Shown piece after piece: positions 62,088-64,000 of a DNA stretch of 64,000 nt; position 1 is the stretch's first letter; each line of letters begins with the position of its first letter. The notes below the pieces were generated by a model. It had not been told where the DNA came from, made no database searches, and worked only from the letters and a program-made list of their open reading frames with translations. Source of the stretch: Saxidomus purpurata (lineage: Eukaryota; Mollusca; Bivalvia; Venerida; Veneridae); the NCBI GenBank assembly GCA_022818135.1, contig JAFMSR010000017.1:40332455-40396454 (forward strand), read 5' to 3'. The position numbers and the translations under genes were made by a program.

Positions 62088-62201
62088 AAGACATAACTCT
62101 TAACACATAAGTAATTACACATAAAACATAAGTCATGACACATAAGTCATTAGTCATAACACAAAACGCATAAGACAAAATGGCACTAATGGGCTTCCGT
62201 A
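62082..62201 (-). repeat. Right terminal inverted repeat
   Basis: Reverse complement of the left TIR; the outer 74 bases (62128-62201) are identical. The inner end contains ATGTCTTATACTGATGTGAC on the minus strand, where the candidate minus-strand gene starts. Confidence 0.9.
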
Positions 62202-62207
62202 CTAAAC
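62202..62207. other. Right target-site duplication of the 8.9-kb element
   Basis: CTAAAC, identical to 53311-53316. Confidence 0.8.
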
Positions 62208-63194
62208 ACTGAAACTGGGATCTATTATTACATCATAAAGTACAACTACTTTACTTCAGATTTCTAGACGCGTCATTTGCAGTTCATACTACAATAAAGA
62301 ATACATAATTCATAACAAAAAGCATTACAAAAGTGTGCTGTCACTTGCAGGTGGAAATGTAAACGTCTGTGTTCTTTTTAGTTAGTTTAAAACACCAAAG
62401 GCAGAGTACGTTTTTACAACAACTTCTAATGACATTACTGGGAAAACAGAGTAGTTGTCAATCATAATTTGGCCTGGTTTTATGGAAAGCCACAGCTGTC
62501 TTATGACAAGTCATTTCTTTATATCTGGTTAAAACCGTGTTTTATTCTGTCAAAACACTCTGTAATTATGTCGAAAATATATGCCATTTTGTCATAACAA
62601 TGATTGTCAACACGATTGTAACGACAGTGAATTTCAGAAGACGTAATTTAGTGGGTAATGAGTTGAGATATTATCTTTAATAAATTCCTTATGCATTAGC
62701 GCACCTTTTATGATTTGTACGTGAAACAGAAGCCAGAGGTCCGATCCGATCGTTTATTTCATCTGGAGAAGAAATATACTTTGACTTATTTATTATAAAG
62801 GCTTTCGCGGAGAATTTTGTAATCCACCTGTTGAGTTTAATTTTACGAATGCCTTTTGTCAATTTTATCGGTCAATTATTCTCAATAAGACTGAGTTTCT
62901 TTTATCATAATGTACGACTTATACAGGCATGTAAAATACTTTCCCTTTAGCTTTACGTGGATAACATTTGAATTTGTATTTCGTAATAACTGGGAACCAT
63001 TTTTTCACAGATTCAACAGTAAATAGTTATTAAACTATTTTCATGACTTACAACTTAATTAAATGTCAACTTCTTTGAAGAGTTAAACATTTAGGAATTC
63101 TATTTTAGAGAAACTTAAAAAAAAACTAACAAGGACTGACAGCTAAGTGACTGAAAAAAAACTATTTAGTTTCACGTAAAACTGCGATGATACA
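62208..63194. other. Gene-free stretch
   Basis: AT-rich sequence with no recognised feature. Confidence 0.4.
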
Positions 63195-63480
63195 AAAAAA
63201 GTCTGACACCAAATTTCCGGACATCATGAAATTCAAATGAAATATGCCTTTCTGAAACACTTCTGAAAATCCTCTGGCAATTGTTTGACAATTAGATTAC
63301 TGTGTTAAACAGTTAGCAAGTTCGATCGTAGTAATCGACACGGCAATTAAATCTCTGTATGATGAAGATACCCGGAAAATGAAATGACAATAATAGGTCT
63401 CATTTGTCTCATATTTACATGTTAAGTATTTACCAAATATAACATAGCGGATATGTGGGCACCTTAATGTGACATTTAAA
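63195..63480 (+). pseudogene. Unidentified pseudo-exon, paralogue of 46980-47450
   Basis: FPDIMKF-like and ASSIVVIDTAIKSLY...TRK blocks match the 47-kb copy. Here they are only about 80 bases apart, but the frame is broken by several stops (after KFK, and directly after RKMK). It is the more decayed of the two. Confidence 0.4.
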
Positions 63481-64000
63481 TACAATGATTTACGCTTAAA
63501 CGTGTTAATACTTGTCAAGGTTAAATATATGATTTAGTTTCGGTACATAAAATAATGTTGTAAAAAGCTGTTTGAAGCCCATAAATAAATACCTCTATAA
63601 ATAAACTATAGTTATTACCATAGCATCGTGTTTTAATAGGTCGTCTATATATGGACGGAAATAAATAGTTTCTTTTGTGTCTTGATTAGTAAAGTATTAC
63701 TGAGAAGCATTTGTTTTCCATACAGTTTTCAAATTAGGTTATGAGAATTAGGTAAAGGTTATGATTAATTAGAAGTATGATATCATAATTTAAAGCAGGG
63801 CATCATGATATTTTATATATCCATTTACGACTGTTGTATTATGGCTACTGGATATTTCTATCGGAAAGCGGTGTTTGAACTGTGATCTGTAATAGAGAAC
63901 AGTATCTATCAGTTACAGTAACAGAGTAAATGTGCCATAGAGTAATGTTGAATCGAGTAAATACGTTATTTCTCGAAGGCTATCTATAAAATACAGCATG
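63481..64000. other. Gene-free window end
   Basis: AT-rich sequence; nothing recognised. Confidence 0.4.

Larger units (their letters stand above)
53317..62201. mobile_element. 8.9-kb TIR-bounded transposon, IS3EU/rve-integrase-like (inferred)
   Basis: The ends are reverse complements: the outer 74 bases (53317-53390 and 62128-62201, starting TACGGAAGCCCATTAGTGCC) are identical. Similarity then continues, with one 15-16-base indel, to about 53432 on the left and 62082 on the right. A perfect 6-bp duplication, CTAAAC, flanks the unit. The inner TIR is built of degenerate (A)CTTATGTG-type repeats. Contents from left to right: an ATG in good context at 53465, a SINE fragment, a decayed rve-type integrase (+), a 107-codon ORF (-), the last exon of a candidate three-exon gene (-), an internal TTATG array, a LINE tail, a tandem array and exons 2 and 1 of the minus gene. 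The 6-bp duplication and the integrase fit an IS3EU-like transposon; assigning the integrase to the TIRs is inference. Confidence 0.75.

Noticed and set aside
53317..62201. Polinton/Maverick element
   Set aside because: A 6-bp duplication and an integrase would fit, but there is no DNA polymerase B, packaging ATPase or capsid-like ORF, and the size is too small.
53317..62201. LTR retrotransposon or retroviral relic
   Set aside because: The terminal repeats are inverted, not direct, and no gag, protease or reverse transcriptase goes with the integrase.

Overview
This is a 64 kb piece of an AT-rich, repeat-dense metazoan genome with very little protein-coding sequence. Several things point to a mollusc, most likely a marine bivalve: a class A GPCR with a very long third loop, many short TIR elements, tRNA-derived SINEs, CR1/L2-type LINE tails and a rve-like integrase family of the kind seen in bivalve and fish genomes. 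The taxonomic call is inference from repeat and gene types; no marker gene is present. There is one 500-base run of N (46453-46952), so this is a scaffold.

Layout. 1-15 kb: gene-free DNA with small TIR elements (3336-3464, 7718-7978, 12223-12972), a 44-bp satellite (8246-8812), a LINE tail (11053-11322), a diverged duplication (about 9.39-10.33 and 13.10-14.06 kb) and a 40-bp satellite (14321-15054). 15-26 kb: dispersed elements, a 1.2-kb tandem duplication (16690-17853 / 18172-19337), a TA-flanked TIR element (19330-20006), a SINE with a clean 12-bp target-site duplication (20514-20710) and four relics of one repeated module. 26-38 kb: an old segmental duplication, about 26-29.6 kb against 32.5-38 kb, with later insertions into one copy only. 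38-43 kb: microsatellites and a tRNA-like SINE head.

The only convincing host gene is an intact 591-residue G-protein-coupled receptor at 43369-45144 (+), with its whole coding region in one exon. It is followed by a pogo/Tigger-like MITE, the gap, a pair of related pseudo-exons (46980-47450 and 63195-63480) and a nearly intact Tc1-like transposon (49246-50815) whose transposase has lost its usual C-terminus by a frameshift.

The most interesting object is an 8.9-kb unit at 53317-62201. It has terminal inverted repeats that are identical over the outer 74 bp and a perfect 6-bp target-site duplication (CTAAAC). Inside are a decayed rve-type integrase reading inward from the left, a candidate three-exon minus-strand gene whose first ATG lies in the inner part of the right TIR, a second minus-strand ORF, an internal array of the TIR motif, a LINE tail and a tandem repeat array. 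I interpret it as a large, possibly undescribed DNA transposon with an accessory gene.
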